The notes below the pieces were generated by a model. It ran no database searches. It was not told the DNA's origin and was given only the letters and a program-made list of their open reading frames with translations. Below, in pieces: positions 1 through 8,113 of a DNA stretch of 44,424 nucleotides (the first letter of the stretch is position 1; each line of letters starts with the position of its first letter). This stretch comes from a virus. The stretch spans positions 1 to 44,424 of IMG/VR virus record IMGVR_UViG_3300036978_000028. One strand, 5' to 3'. Position numbers and translations under genes: made by a program.

Positions 1-1050
1 AGGATTAACAAAACCAGTTGTGGTAGTTGCTGTACTAGACTGACCACCGTTTAATTCCTTTTGTTGTTCTTCAGCTCTGAGTAATACCTTATCAACAATC
101 TCTTTGTTCATTTGGTATTGAGCCAATTGTTCTTTAGCACCGGGACTTGCAGTACCGTTTTTGATTTGGCTTTCAATATCCTTGATGTTATTATTTAATA
201 CATTAGAACTTTGTTGAAGAGATTTATATCTTGCTACATTCTTTTCTTTAAGGATATTGAATGAGTCTTCAAGATACTTCATTTCTGCAGCATTCTCATC
301 ACCATTGAACTGAGCAGCATTTGCCATAGCAGTATCTTTTCTATCTACATATGCCTGTGTTTTATATACTGCTTGAATGGCAGGGTCATTACCTAATCTT
401 GCTTCAAACAATCTTTGTAAAGGTTCAGTAAGACTTTCTCCATTCTTGGTCTTAATAACAAACTTACCAAACTCAACTTTTACAATGGATAAGTCTTCTT
501 TCTTAGCCATCTCATGAGCTTTTGCAACAACATTTATGTATGGAGTATACTCAGCATTTTCAAATGACATTGCATCCTCAGTTGTAGCAGCTTTGAATTC
601 CTTTTTTTTGTAATCCATTGCACGCATACCATCATCCCAGTATTGGTTTCTTTCTGCTTCATCATAAGAACCTCTCAATGCCTGAGCTCTTCCTACTTGA
701 TTGTTGTAGTTTTTAGTCCAGGCCATGTCTTTCATTAAGTTCTTGTCTTCATAGAAAGGTTTAAAAACCTGTGTTGCTTGATCTACATTTTGTTCCAATG
801 ACAAGTCTAGCTGAGAAACTCTTTTAAGTTCAAACTCAGCATTTTTTAGATAGCCTTCTTTCTTCTCAACATTTTCATCTCTTGTTAAATCAGCATGATA
901 GTATTGACCATACATTTTATTTAAAGCTTGCCAGTTATTGTCATACTGGGTCTGCTTTGTTTGCATGATATTACCATAAAAATTCAAGTCCGGTTGGAAC
1001 GGCTGAAACTGTGGAATATAATCTGTGACACCTTGTAAGTACGTTGCCAT
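1..1050 (-). CDS. Large virion-associated protein, C-terminus cut by window edge
   Basis: An open frame begins with ATG at 1048-1050 and runs without a stop to position 1, giving 350 residues. It starts MATYLQGVTDYIPQFQPFQP and is rich in Gln, Asn, Lys and Glu, with long predicted helices (for example around the segment NAAEMKYLEDSFNILKEKN) and no signal peptide or membrane segment. It follows three other large virion proteins in the same direction after a 62-base gap. Position and composition suggest an internal or ejected virion protein, or a tail protein. No family-specific motif was recognised, so function is inferred from context only. An NGG tripeptide lies close to the window edge. The start is the first ATG after the preceding stop. 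Confidence 0.75.
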   Translation of the reverse strand, partial: MATYLQGVTDYIPQFQPFQPDLNFYGNIMQTKQTQYDNNWQALNKMYGQYYHADLTRDENVEKKEGYLKNAEFELKRVSQLDLSLEQNVDQATQVFKPFYEDKNLMKDMAWTKNYNNQVGRAQALRGSYDEAERNQYWDDGMRAMDYKKKEFKAATTEDAMSFENAEYTPYINVVAKAHEMAKKEDLSIVKVEFGKFVIKTKNGESLTEPLQRLFEARLGNDPAIQAVYKTQAYVDRKDTAMANAAQFNGDENAAEMKYLEDSFNILKEKNVARYKSLQQSSNVLNNNIKDIESQIKNGTASPGAKEQLAQYQMNKEIVDKVLLRAEEQQKELNGGQSSTATTTTGFVNP

Positions 1051-1112
1051 AATGTGTTTTATCTATAATGTAAAAATATCAACATTTTTTAAGTTTACTA
1101 AACCTCTGAAGT

Positions 1113-3608
1113 TTAGAGGAATATAGGCCAGTCTGTATAGATGTACCCAGTGTGTTTCTCACCACCATGCTTTTTAGCTTTACCGTATTTTCTATCCATT
1201 TGAGCTTTAATTTCTTCTGGACTCCAACCTGCTGCTTTAAGTTCATTTCTATACTTAAACATGTCATCTTGTTCTTTACCTGCATCAACTTTTTTATCAG
1301 TAGGAGTATACTCTACTCTACCACCTGCTCCAGGTCTAGTTTGATAGTTAGGATACATTTGATTTAATGCATCTGTCTTCCATTTATTTGTAACAGCTGT
1401 ATTGTAAGCTTGTCTTTGATTAGCTCTACCCTGTGCTTTAGAATTATCAAACTGTTGATTAGCAATAACATTCTTATCATAAACTCTATTAGCCATTTGT
1501 TGATTAGCCATAGACTCTTGATTTCTAACACCTACTTGGTTTGCTTCAAATTGATTTGCTATACCAACATTCTCATTATCAAATTGACTACTAACAGCAG
1601 AAGCGTCTTGTGCACGTTGACCTTGTATAGCAGATAATCTAGCATTCAAAGCTTGTGGTCCTGCAAATTGAGCAGCAGCTTGACTAGCTATGTTTGCAGC
1701 AGCATTACCTTGAGCTTGTCTTTGTGTTTGATCCTTAAACGTAGGTCTTGGTTCTTCAAGGTCAACTCTTGCTTCATAAGGCATGTATTTCTTAAGACTC
1801 ATAGTATCACCAAATGCACCCATAGTGTTTACAGTATCTTGTAACCACCATTCTGGTTCTGGTTTAGGGCCTGCCGCAGCTTCTGAACCTACGCATTCTT
1901 TACAGGTACCGTCTTCATTCTTTCCTGGATCAGTACCATCTTCACATTCACAAGTTGTTTTTTTAGTAGTACATGGTAAACACTTTCCATCTTTATCTTT
2001 TTGTGCAACCTCAGGTGTACCATCTGCTTTAAGCATTGCTTTACCATTCTGATCTACACAAGGACATGGTGTATCATTAGTTGCCGTAGGTGTTGCTGGT
2101 GCTGGTGCTGGACTTGCTACATAGTTTACACGTTGACCTAATGTAGTATTAGTGTTAGCATTATCAATACCTGTAATAGCTCCTCTAACACCTCCTACAG
2201 TTTCATCATCTTTTCCAACTTGGAACTGACCATGCTGTTTAAACTCAGGTTTGTTAAGAGTATTTCTGTAGGCAATATAGGCAGCTTGTCCTTTATAACC
2301 ACCAGTAAAGTCTAAATCAGATAATCCCGGTGTTCTACTAATTAAGTCTAAAGCCTGTTGATTAGTTCTACTGCCTTTGTTTGATTGAGAAATTCTCTGA
2401 TCTGTTTTAGCAGGGTCAAAATTATAAGCAGCTAATCTAGCATTTCTTTCTTCTTGTGCTAATAATTGCTCAAGCATTTGTTCTTTAGTTAACTTAGCAA
2501 GTTCTGGTTGGTAACCTGAATAAAGTTGTTCATTCTGCCTACCTTGAGTGTAACTAGATTTATCTGCAATGTCTTTTTTATACTCTTCATACATAGCATC
2601 AAGAAGCACATTGTTACCTGTAATACCAGTTTTAGTATTCATGTAATCAATATAAGCCTTCTTGTTATTATTCCATTTGCTTTCAATAGCTTTTAAGTCA
2701 TCTGCAGATAAGTTAGCCTCAGTTAATCCACCATTTTGAAATCTTTTGATAGGTCTTGGTGTTCCACCATAAGACATCTCATTTGGATTATTATAGAAAG
2801 GAATACCATATCCACCCATCTCCATACCAAATGCTGCCATAGGGGCTTGTTCCATCATCTCAGGTGCCATTTGCATTTGCTCTTCCGGCATACCTTGTTC
2901 CATACCTTGTTCCATTTGTGGCTCAGGCATCATACCTTGTTGTTGCTCCATACCTTGTTCAGGTGCTTGTTGAGCTAACTCTGGCATAACTTGTTCTGGA
3001 GCAATTTGGTTTGCCTCCATATAAGGTTGCGCAATTACAGGAATACCTTGCGGGAATCCTTTCTTAGCTTCTTGTGCTAATGCAAGAGCACCAAGTTTCA
3101 TGACATAATTCTTAATCATTAACTCAGCAGTCTTTCTTGCAATCTTATCTGTATCTTGGTCTTGAAGTATTTGTCTATACTTGTTAAGATCATATTGCTT
3201 AGATAGTTCAGCAGGAGTGTAACCACCTTTCTTTGGTGGCTTGTTGAACATTTTTAATATAGTTGGGTCACTAATCTTCATTGACTGTGTATCACTGAAG
3301 ATAAAGCTATCATCTGGTAAACTTAAAGGCACACCTCCACTATGGTGACGTGGACCTTTAATACCATAGAATGACGGCATCATGCTACCATCTATGTTAC
3401 CAACTACAGTCTCTCCGCCTTCTGCTTCTAAGTTAGCCTGCTCTCTTGGTACCGCTGTAAGATTTTTTCTCACTTCAGGTTTCGGCTGCCCTATATATGC
3501 ATTATAGTCAGCTCCACCCATTGCCGGAACATCATTAGCTAAAGAACCTTTTACTTGGTATCCAGTTCTTGCTTTAGGTACTGATGTGATTTTTACTCTT
3601 CTTAACAT
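1113..3608 (-). CDS. Large virion protein with GG-rich N-terminal module and Cys-rich insert
   Basis: The 831-residue product has a mosaic layout. Residues about 55-105 carry a module with EAEGGETVVGNIDG, then GPRHHSGGVPLSLPDDSFIF and SD. I recognise this as recurring in structural proteins of Bacteroidota phages, though I know no established function for it. A helical region with KKGGYTPAELSKQYDLNKY follows. Next come a Met/Gln/Glu-rich low-complexity stretch, a region with RFQNGGLT, and a Cys-rich insert with CPCVDQNGK and CECEDGT that resembles small metal-binding or disulfide repeats. The last third is an Ala/Asn/Gln-rich helical segment typical of ejected internal proteins. It lies 8 bases after the 1,478-residue protein. 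Most likely an ejected or tail-associated virion component; the exact role is unknown. Confidence 0.75.
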   Translation of the reverse strand: MLRRVKITSVPKARTGYQVKGSLANDVPAMGGADYNAYIGQPKPEVRKNLTAVPREQANLEAEGGETVVGNIDGSMMPSFYGIKGPRHHSGGVPLSLPDDSFIFSDTQSMKISDPTILKMFNKPPKKGGYTPAELSKQYDLNKYRQILQDQDTDKIARKTAELMIKNYVMKLGALALAQEAKKGFPQGIPVIAQPYMEANQIAPEQVMPELAQQAPEQGMEQQQGMMPEPQMEQGMEQGMPEEQMQMAPEMMEQAPMAAFGMEMGGYGIPFYNNPNEMSYGGTPRPIKRFQNGGLTEANLSADDLKAIESKWNNNKKAYIDYMNTKTGITGNNVLLDAMYEEYKKDIADKSSYTQGRQNEQLYSGYQPELAKLTKEQMLEQLLAQEERNARLAAYNFDPAKTDQRISQSNKGSRTNQQALDLISRTPGLSDLDFTGGYKGQAAYIAYRNTLNKPEFKQHGQFQVGKDDETVGGVRGAITGIDNANTNTTLGQRVNYVASPAPAPATPTATNDTPCPCVDQNGKAMLKADGTPEVAQKDKDGKCLPCTTKKTTCECEDGTDPGKNEDGTCKECVGSEAAAGPKPEPEWWLQDTVNTMGAFGDTMSLKKYMPYEARVDLEEPRPTFKDQTQRQAQGNAAANIASQAAAQFAGPQALNARLSAIQGQRAQDASAVSSQFDNENVGIANQFEANQVGVRNQESMANQQMANRVYDKNVIANQQFDNSKAQGRANQRQAYNTAVTNKWKTDALNQMYPNYQTRPGAGGRVEYTPTDKKVDAGKEQDDMFKYRNELKAAGWSPEEIKAQMDRKYGKAKKHGGEKHTGYIYTDWPIFL
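2820..2995 (-). repeat. Met/Gln/Glu-rich low-complexity stretch
   Basis: In the 831-residue protein, a run of EQGM and related units (EQGMEQQQGMMPEPQMEQGM) covers about 55 codons. The underlying bases repeat ataccttgttcc-like units, which points to slippage-based expansion. It is probably disordered. Confidence 0.7.
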
Positions 3609-3616
3609 AATATGGT

Positions 3617-6600
3617 TTAAATATATTCTACTTCTCCTCCGTTTGCTAAAAACTCATCTAGCTCATCATCGGTCATGTATACTTCTTGCCCTTCTACATA
3701 GCCACCCTCTTCATATATAGATCCGCCATACTGTGCTGATCTACTATTCCAAGATTGACCTTGCTCGTCTGGTCTGTAGAGTCCAGTGTTTGTATCATAG
3801 TCTCCTCTATCACGGCTTGGATCAGATGCGTACAAGTTATCTGCATTAAGATTGTCATACATCTCAGCCTCTTGTTTTCTTCCAGCTAGTCTATCTATGA
3901 TTCCTGTTGCACCTCTTGCAGCTGCATTAAAGCTGTTAAGAGCACCTTGTGTATCATTAACTCTAGACTTAGATTTATAATCTACAGTGTACTCATCAGG
4001 TTGGTAATTAGCTTGAGCTTGAATATTTTTTCTGCTTTGCTCAAACAACTGTTGACCGGCTGCTTTAGAACTTACAGTTGGTAATTTAAAATCTTTGTCT
4101 ATGTCTACATTTGGTGCAGTTGGGTTATTCTCCATGCTTACAGGTGTCTCTGTACCCAAGAGTGCTTGGGGAATAAATTTATTTAAAGCTTCTCCGCCAA
4201 ACTGCTTAACAGTTTTACTTTTTTGATCCCAAGATTTCTCAAGCTTTTTCAATTCTGCATAGTATTGATCAAGTATAATTTGTCTTTTCTCTTTCTTTTC
4301 TGCAGAAGAAAGATTCATCTTATCAAGTTTGTTATAAGATAATTCAAGTCTAGTATTCAACTTTTGTAAAGGCTGATCATAATAAAGCTTGTATGCAGCA
4401 ATCTTTCTTTCATTTTTATTATGAGCAGCAACTTGTTGTTGTCTAACTGCCGGAGGTAGGTTCTCAAAGTTTTCTTGATTACCTTGATCATCTCTTTGTT
4501 GTCTTTCAACAGCTCTTGCTTCTTGTGCCGCTAACTGTTGTTTTTGTGCAGCAGTTAATGGTTTTGCTCTATCAATAGGTGCTACTTTTGGTCTAGTAGA
4601 AGTACCTGCATTTGATCTTGGTGCATTTGATCTTGGTGCAGCTACTGGTTTTGGAACAGGTTGTGCAAATGGTGAATAGTAATCTTCTCCACCTTCTATA
4701 GGTAAGTCAAATGGATTTACACCAGGTTGAATAAGTTCTGCAGGATAGTCCATTGCCGACCATGCTCCCATATCAGTAGGAGGAGCAAGCTCTTGTAGTC
4801 TTGCATTATATGCTGCTTCAGGATTTTGAATAAAATTATAATCAATCATTCCTGGAGTAACTAAAGAAGTATTAGGATCATATGGTGTTGAATCTCCCAT
4901 ATACTCTTGTGCAAACTGAGCTCTAGCTGCAGCATTTTCTTCTGGAGTTAATTGATCTTCTTCAGTAGCAAGAGGTCCTTCCATAGACATAGGTCCAAAG
5001 TCAGAAGTCATTCCACCAATTACAGGTGAACTTACATCTTCAGTTACAACTTGTTCTGACGCTTGTTGAAATGGATTTACTACCATATCTTGAGGCATTC
5101 CCCAAGCTGCATCATCTTCCGCACTTTCTGGAAAACTATAAGCATTAAATTGTGTCATAGGAACACCTGCTGTACCCCAGCCGGAATCATCAGATTCTCC
5201 TTCTGGAAACCTATACGCATTAATTTGTTCCATTGCTTCTTGCGGAGTTCCCCAAGTAGCAAAATCTTCTTCAGTAGTTGTATCAACTAGACCTGGTACA
5301 CTATAAGCACTGTTGTTTGAAGCAGTTCTATCTGCAGGTGCGTCTAAGTTCATTGGATCAAACTCTACACTAGTAGGGTCTTCTTCATAAAGTTTTTCAA
5401 GATCTCTATCTCTTTGTCTTTCTCCCTGTCTAATAGCTCTTTTAGATTTAGCTTTAAGACCAGTAACATCTGTTTTTTGACCATAACCAGCATTTTCTAA
5501 AGCTGTTTGTTTTGCTGATTTGTCTTCACCTTTATTTTCCGTTGTAGTTCCTGCTTGAGAAGTTGTTTGAGCCACTGTAATTGGTCTAGCTGCAAGTTTT
5601 CTATCATCAGGATCTCCTGATGGATTATTGTTATAGGTAACAGTATATCTTCTTGGTTTTCCAAATAGACCTTCCTTAGTTACTTTAATGTCTTTTATAA
5701 CAGCATTAGGATTGTATCCTGGAATACTTGCAAGCGCACTTCCTGATGCTCTGTCATAAGGACCTTTTACCATTTGTGATTGGTATTGTCTTCTTGGCAT
5801 ATTAGCCGGTAAGTATCTTTGTGTTAATTCTTTTGCAGCACCACCGCGTTGTGCTTCTGGCATGTATGGATCAGTAGTATCTTTAGAATACACATAATCA
5901 ATATCACCTTGAGTAAGTTCAGGAATAGATATATCATCACCACCTCCCATAAACTTTTGTAGGTCACCATAAGCATTTACAAATGGGTTGTCTACTGAAC
6001 CACCTACTTCATACCTAACATTAAGAGCATGTATAGATAAATATTTATAATTTTTATCACCCGGTTTTATAACATCTGTTGGTTTATTTGAAATGGTACC
6101 ATTAGCATTTTCTTTTAACTTAACAAAAGCGCCATCAGCTCGTTTTCTATATATATAACCTGGTTTATCTTGTAAAGTAAAATATTCAGCTCCTTTACCT
6201 TTACCAGCATTTAATTTTTTTAATACTTCTTTGTTTGTAACTGCTGGGTATTTTGCTTCCGGTCCATCTTTAGTCCAATCATCTATAGCCCAGCCATCAT
6301 CACCTTCCTCTCTTTTCCAGTATAAAGTATCATCTCCAGGTAATTTTATATCTTGAACACTTGTAGGATTAGCAGCAGCTCTCTTAGTAAGCTCTGCCAT
6401 TGTTGGTGGTACAACAGGTTTTACATAATTAGCAGTTCTCTGTTGAATATTTGTTACACCTGGCGCAAGATCAACACCTTCAACACGTTGATTAACAGGT
6501 TTTACATAATTAGAAACTTGTTGTTGAATATTTGTTACCCCCGGTGCGACATCAACACCTTCAACAGGTGGTGGAGTAATGCGTGGAACAACAGGAGGTA

Positions 6601-8053
6601 TTACAGGTGCTACTGGAGTTACAGGTGCTACCGGAGCAGTAACTACTGGAGCTACGGGAGGTCTAGTAACTGGCGCAGCAGGAACTGTTGCAACTGGAGT
6701 AGTTGCCGCAGCTGGCGTAGAAGCAGGAGCAACAGGATTAGCAGCAGTAGAAGGTGTGTCAGTACTTACAGTTGCTTTAGCAGCAGCTTCACTACCTGTT
6801 TCTTTAGCTACTTCTTTAAGTGCTTCACTGTTAACTACATTCTTAATATACTCAGTCTTAACTCTGGCAGGTGTTCTAGTAACTTTAGTACCAAATCCAT
6901 ATCCATAGTTAGCAGCCAACATAGGGTTAGTAGCTAATTGTACTAAGGGTTTATCAAACTCAATAGTATATTCTCTTGGTCCACCAAATAATCCGGATCT
7001 ATGCACATCAAACTTAGAAACAGATCCAACATTACCAACAGGTAATCTCTTTAATGTTTTCTGAAGTTGTCTAACAGCTCTTCTTTGTTCTCTTGGCATT
7101 CCTCCATATTGTGCTTGGTCCATACCCATCTCATTCTGAGGTATGAATGCACTCAAGTCAGGTTGCCCCATTTGTTGTTGATGCATGCTCATCATCTGGT
7201 CATACTGTTCTTCAGCTTGTTGTTTTGCCAAAGACATATTACCTTCTTTTTTAATAGAACTAATGAATGCATTCAAATGACTTTTTCTTAAGTCATCACC
7301 TCTTGGGTCAGCATCATTAGATTCTACTTCTTGGTCTCCACCTAATTGTTTTTTAACAAGTTTTAGTACAGAGTTTACATAACCTTTTTTGGTTTTGTAA
7401 CCACCCATTCTAAAGTTAGATGGATCTACAACAGGTTGTGTATAATCTATAACTTCTTCTTCAGAAACAATCTCTTCAGGAGCTTGCCATGCAATAGCTG
7501 CAGCAGGGTTAGAAAACTGCTCTTCCATATTATATGGTAAGTAAGCCTGTAGTTCTGGGAATTGTATTTCATATCTATTTCCCCAACCAGTTTCTAATCC
7601 TTCAGCAGCTCTCGGCATTCCGCCATACCTAGCCATGTTCTCATCTTCTAAATCTGTAAGATCTCCATCTTCATCTCCTTGAACTAGATCATTATGCATA
7701 ACCAACTTAGTCATTGGTTTTGCTATTTGTTCTTCTACAACTTGTTGTTGAATTTGATTTGGATCAGCTTCTTCATCTTCATCTGGTTCTTCCATTTGGT
7801 TCTGAAGCATTGTATATACAGCTTCTACATACTGGTTTGCCTGCATCATATCAACACCCATAACAGTTACCAATTTAGCTACAATAGCTTCTTTAGGAAG
7901 ATCATTTGAAATGTCCTGTGTAATTGCTTGAACAAGTTGTTCTTCATTCATTTGGGGTGCCTGTGCTTGCTGTGCTCCAGGGTAACCAAGCATGTCAGCA
8001 GAAGGCTGTCCACCTTCTTGTGCTTTATACAATCTTACTCTTCTCTTTTCCAT
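3617..8053 (-). CDS. Giant low-complexity virion protein (candidate ejected cargo)
   Basis: The product has 1,478 residues. It opens with acidic and Gln-rich helices and contains several YGGMPR-type segments (ARYGGMPRAAEG, AQYGGMPREQRR). A module with GLFGGPREYTI recurs later as GLFGKPRRYTV. Between the two copies lie a Pro/Val/Thr/Ala linker and two tandem copies of a roughly 27-residue repeat (EGVDVAPGVTNIQQQ and EGVDLAPGVTNIQQR). Three short units with WGTP or WGMP and NAYRFPE or NAYSFPE follow. A charged helical region comes next, and the end is the acidic tail MTDDELDEFLANGGEVEYI. There is no signal peptide or membrane segment. It sits between two other giant virion proteins in the tail block. 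An internal or ejected protein, possibly proteolytically processed, is the best inference; no enzymatic domain was recognised. Confidence 0.8.
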   Translation of the reverse strand: MEKRRVRLYKAQEGGQPSADMLGYPGAQQAQAPQMNEEQLVQAITQDISNDLPKEAIVAKLVTVMGVDMMQANQYVEAVYTMLQNQMEEPDEDEEADPNQIQQQVVEEQIAKPMTKLVMHNDLVQGDEDGDLTDLEDENMARYGGMPRAAEGLETGWGNRYEIQFPELQAYLPYNMEEQFSNPAAAIAWQAPEEIVSEEEVIDYTQPVVDPSNFRMGGYKTKKGYVNSVLKLVKKQLGGDQEVESNDADPRGDDLRKSHLNAFISSIKKEGNMSLAKQQAEEQYDQMMSMHQQQMGQPDLSAFIPQNEMGMDQAQYGGMPREQRRAVRQLQKTLKRLPVGNVGSVSKFDVHRSGLFGGPREYTIEFDKPLVQLATNPMLAANYGYGFGTKVTRTPARVKTEYIKNVVNSEALKEVAKETGSEAAAKATVSTDTPSTAANPVAPASTPAAATTPVATVPAAPVTRPPVAPVVTAPVAPVTPVAPVIPPVVPRITPPPVEGVDVAPGVTNIQQQVSNYVKPVNQRVEGVDLAPGVTNIQQRTANYVKPVVPPTMAELTKRAAANPTSVQDIKLPGDDTLYWKREEGDDGWAIDDWTKDGPEAKYPAVTNKEVLKKLNAGKGKGAEYFTLQDKPGYIYRKRADGAFVKLKENANGTISNKPTDVIKPGDKNYKYLSIHALNVRYEVGGSVDNPFVNAYGDLQKFMGGGDDISIPELTQGDIDYVYSKDTTDPYMPEAQRGGAAKELTQRYLPANMPRRQYQSQMVKGPYDRASGSALASIPGYNPNAVIKDIKVTKEGLFGKPRRYTVTYNNNPSGDPDDRKLAARPITVAQTTSQAGTTTENKGEDKSAKQTALENAGYGQKTDVTGLKAKSKRAIRQGERQRDRDLEKLYEEDPTSVEFDPMNLDAPADRTASNNSAYSVPGLVDTTTEEDFATWGTPQEAMEQINAYRFPEGESDDSGWGTAGVPMTQFNAYSFPESAEDDAAWGMPQDMVVNPFQQASEQVVTEDVSSPVIGGMTSDFGPMSMEGPLATEEDQLTPEENAAARAQFAQEYMGDSTPYDPNTSLVTPGMIDYNFIQNPEAAYNARLQELAPPTDMGAWSAMDYPAELIQPGVNPFDLPIEGGEDYYSPFAQPVPKPVAAPRSNAPRSNAGTSTRPKVAPIDRAKPLTAAQKQQLAAQEARAVERQQRDDQGNQENFENLPPAVRQQQVAAHNKNERKIAAYKLYYDQPLQKLNTRLELSYNKLDKMNLSSAEKKEKRQIILDQYYAELKKLEKSWDQKSKTVKQFGGEALNKFIPQALLGTETPVSMENNPTAPNVDIDKDFKLPTVSSKAAGQQLFEQSRKNIQAQANYQPDEYTVDYKSKSRVNDTQGALNSFNAAARGATGIIDRLAGRKQEAEMYDNLNADNLYASDPSRDRGDYDTNTGLYRPDEQGQSWNSRSAQYGGSIYEEGGYVEGQEVYMTDDELDEFLANGGEVEYI
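5085..5270 (-). repeat. WG[TM]P/NAY.FPE repeat units
   Basis: Three related short segments (TWGTPQEAMEQINAYRFPE, GWGTAGVPMTQFNAYSFPE and AWGMPQDMVVNPF) follow each other in the 1,478-residue protein, separated by acidic spacers (GESDD, SAEDD). The Trp-Gly and Asn-Ala-Tyr positions are constant. They may be repeated docking peptides for a partner protein. Confidence 0.7.
6408..6565 (-). repeat. Two tandem copies of a roughly 27-codon unit
   Basis: Within the 1,478-residue protein, the copies read EGVDVAPGVTNIQQQVSNYV and EGVDLAPGVTNIQQRTANYV, each followed by KPV. Identity is also visible in the bases, so this is a recent duplication compared with other repeats in the gene. It lies next to the Pro-rich linker. 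Confidence 0.8.
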
Positions 8054-8098
8054 GTAATGAGATATATATTAAATATAATAAATTTTAATTTAGCAGAT

Positions 8099-8113
8099 AA
8101 ACTTGATAAGTTT
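8099..8113. repeat. Perfect inverted repeat AAACTT-GAT-AAGTTT
   Basis: A six-base perfect inverted repeat with three-base spacer lies at the stop of the SET-domain gene, in the short AT-rich gap before the 1,478-residue gene. A TATATTTA box (8070-8077, minus strand) lies between it and the start at 8053. It could be an operator or chance in AT-rich DNA. Confidence 0.3.

Noticed and set aside
1103-1119. Hairpin CCTCT/AGAGG after the 831-residue gene
   Set aside because: The stem is only five pairs, overlaps the stop codon and lacks a run of T, so it is not a convincing terminator.
3618-3625. TATATTTA box (minus strand) near 3618
   Set aside because: It lies inside the end of the upstream coding region, about ten bases from the next start, which is too close for a promoter; such AT-rich strings are common here.
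6353-6937. Plus-strand open frames, one with a collagen-like Gly-Ala-Thr pattern (6579-6908)
   Set aside because: They are the antisense shadow of the Pro/Thr/Ala/Val-rich linker in the 1,478-residue protein, with no start signals or neighbours on that strand.
7630-7680. DEDGD string in the 1,478-residue protein, matching the DxDGD signature of phage RNA polymerases
   Set aside because: It lies in an acidic low-complexity stretch with no surrounding polymerase motifs or double-psi barrel pattern; chance is the better explanation.
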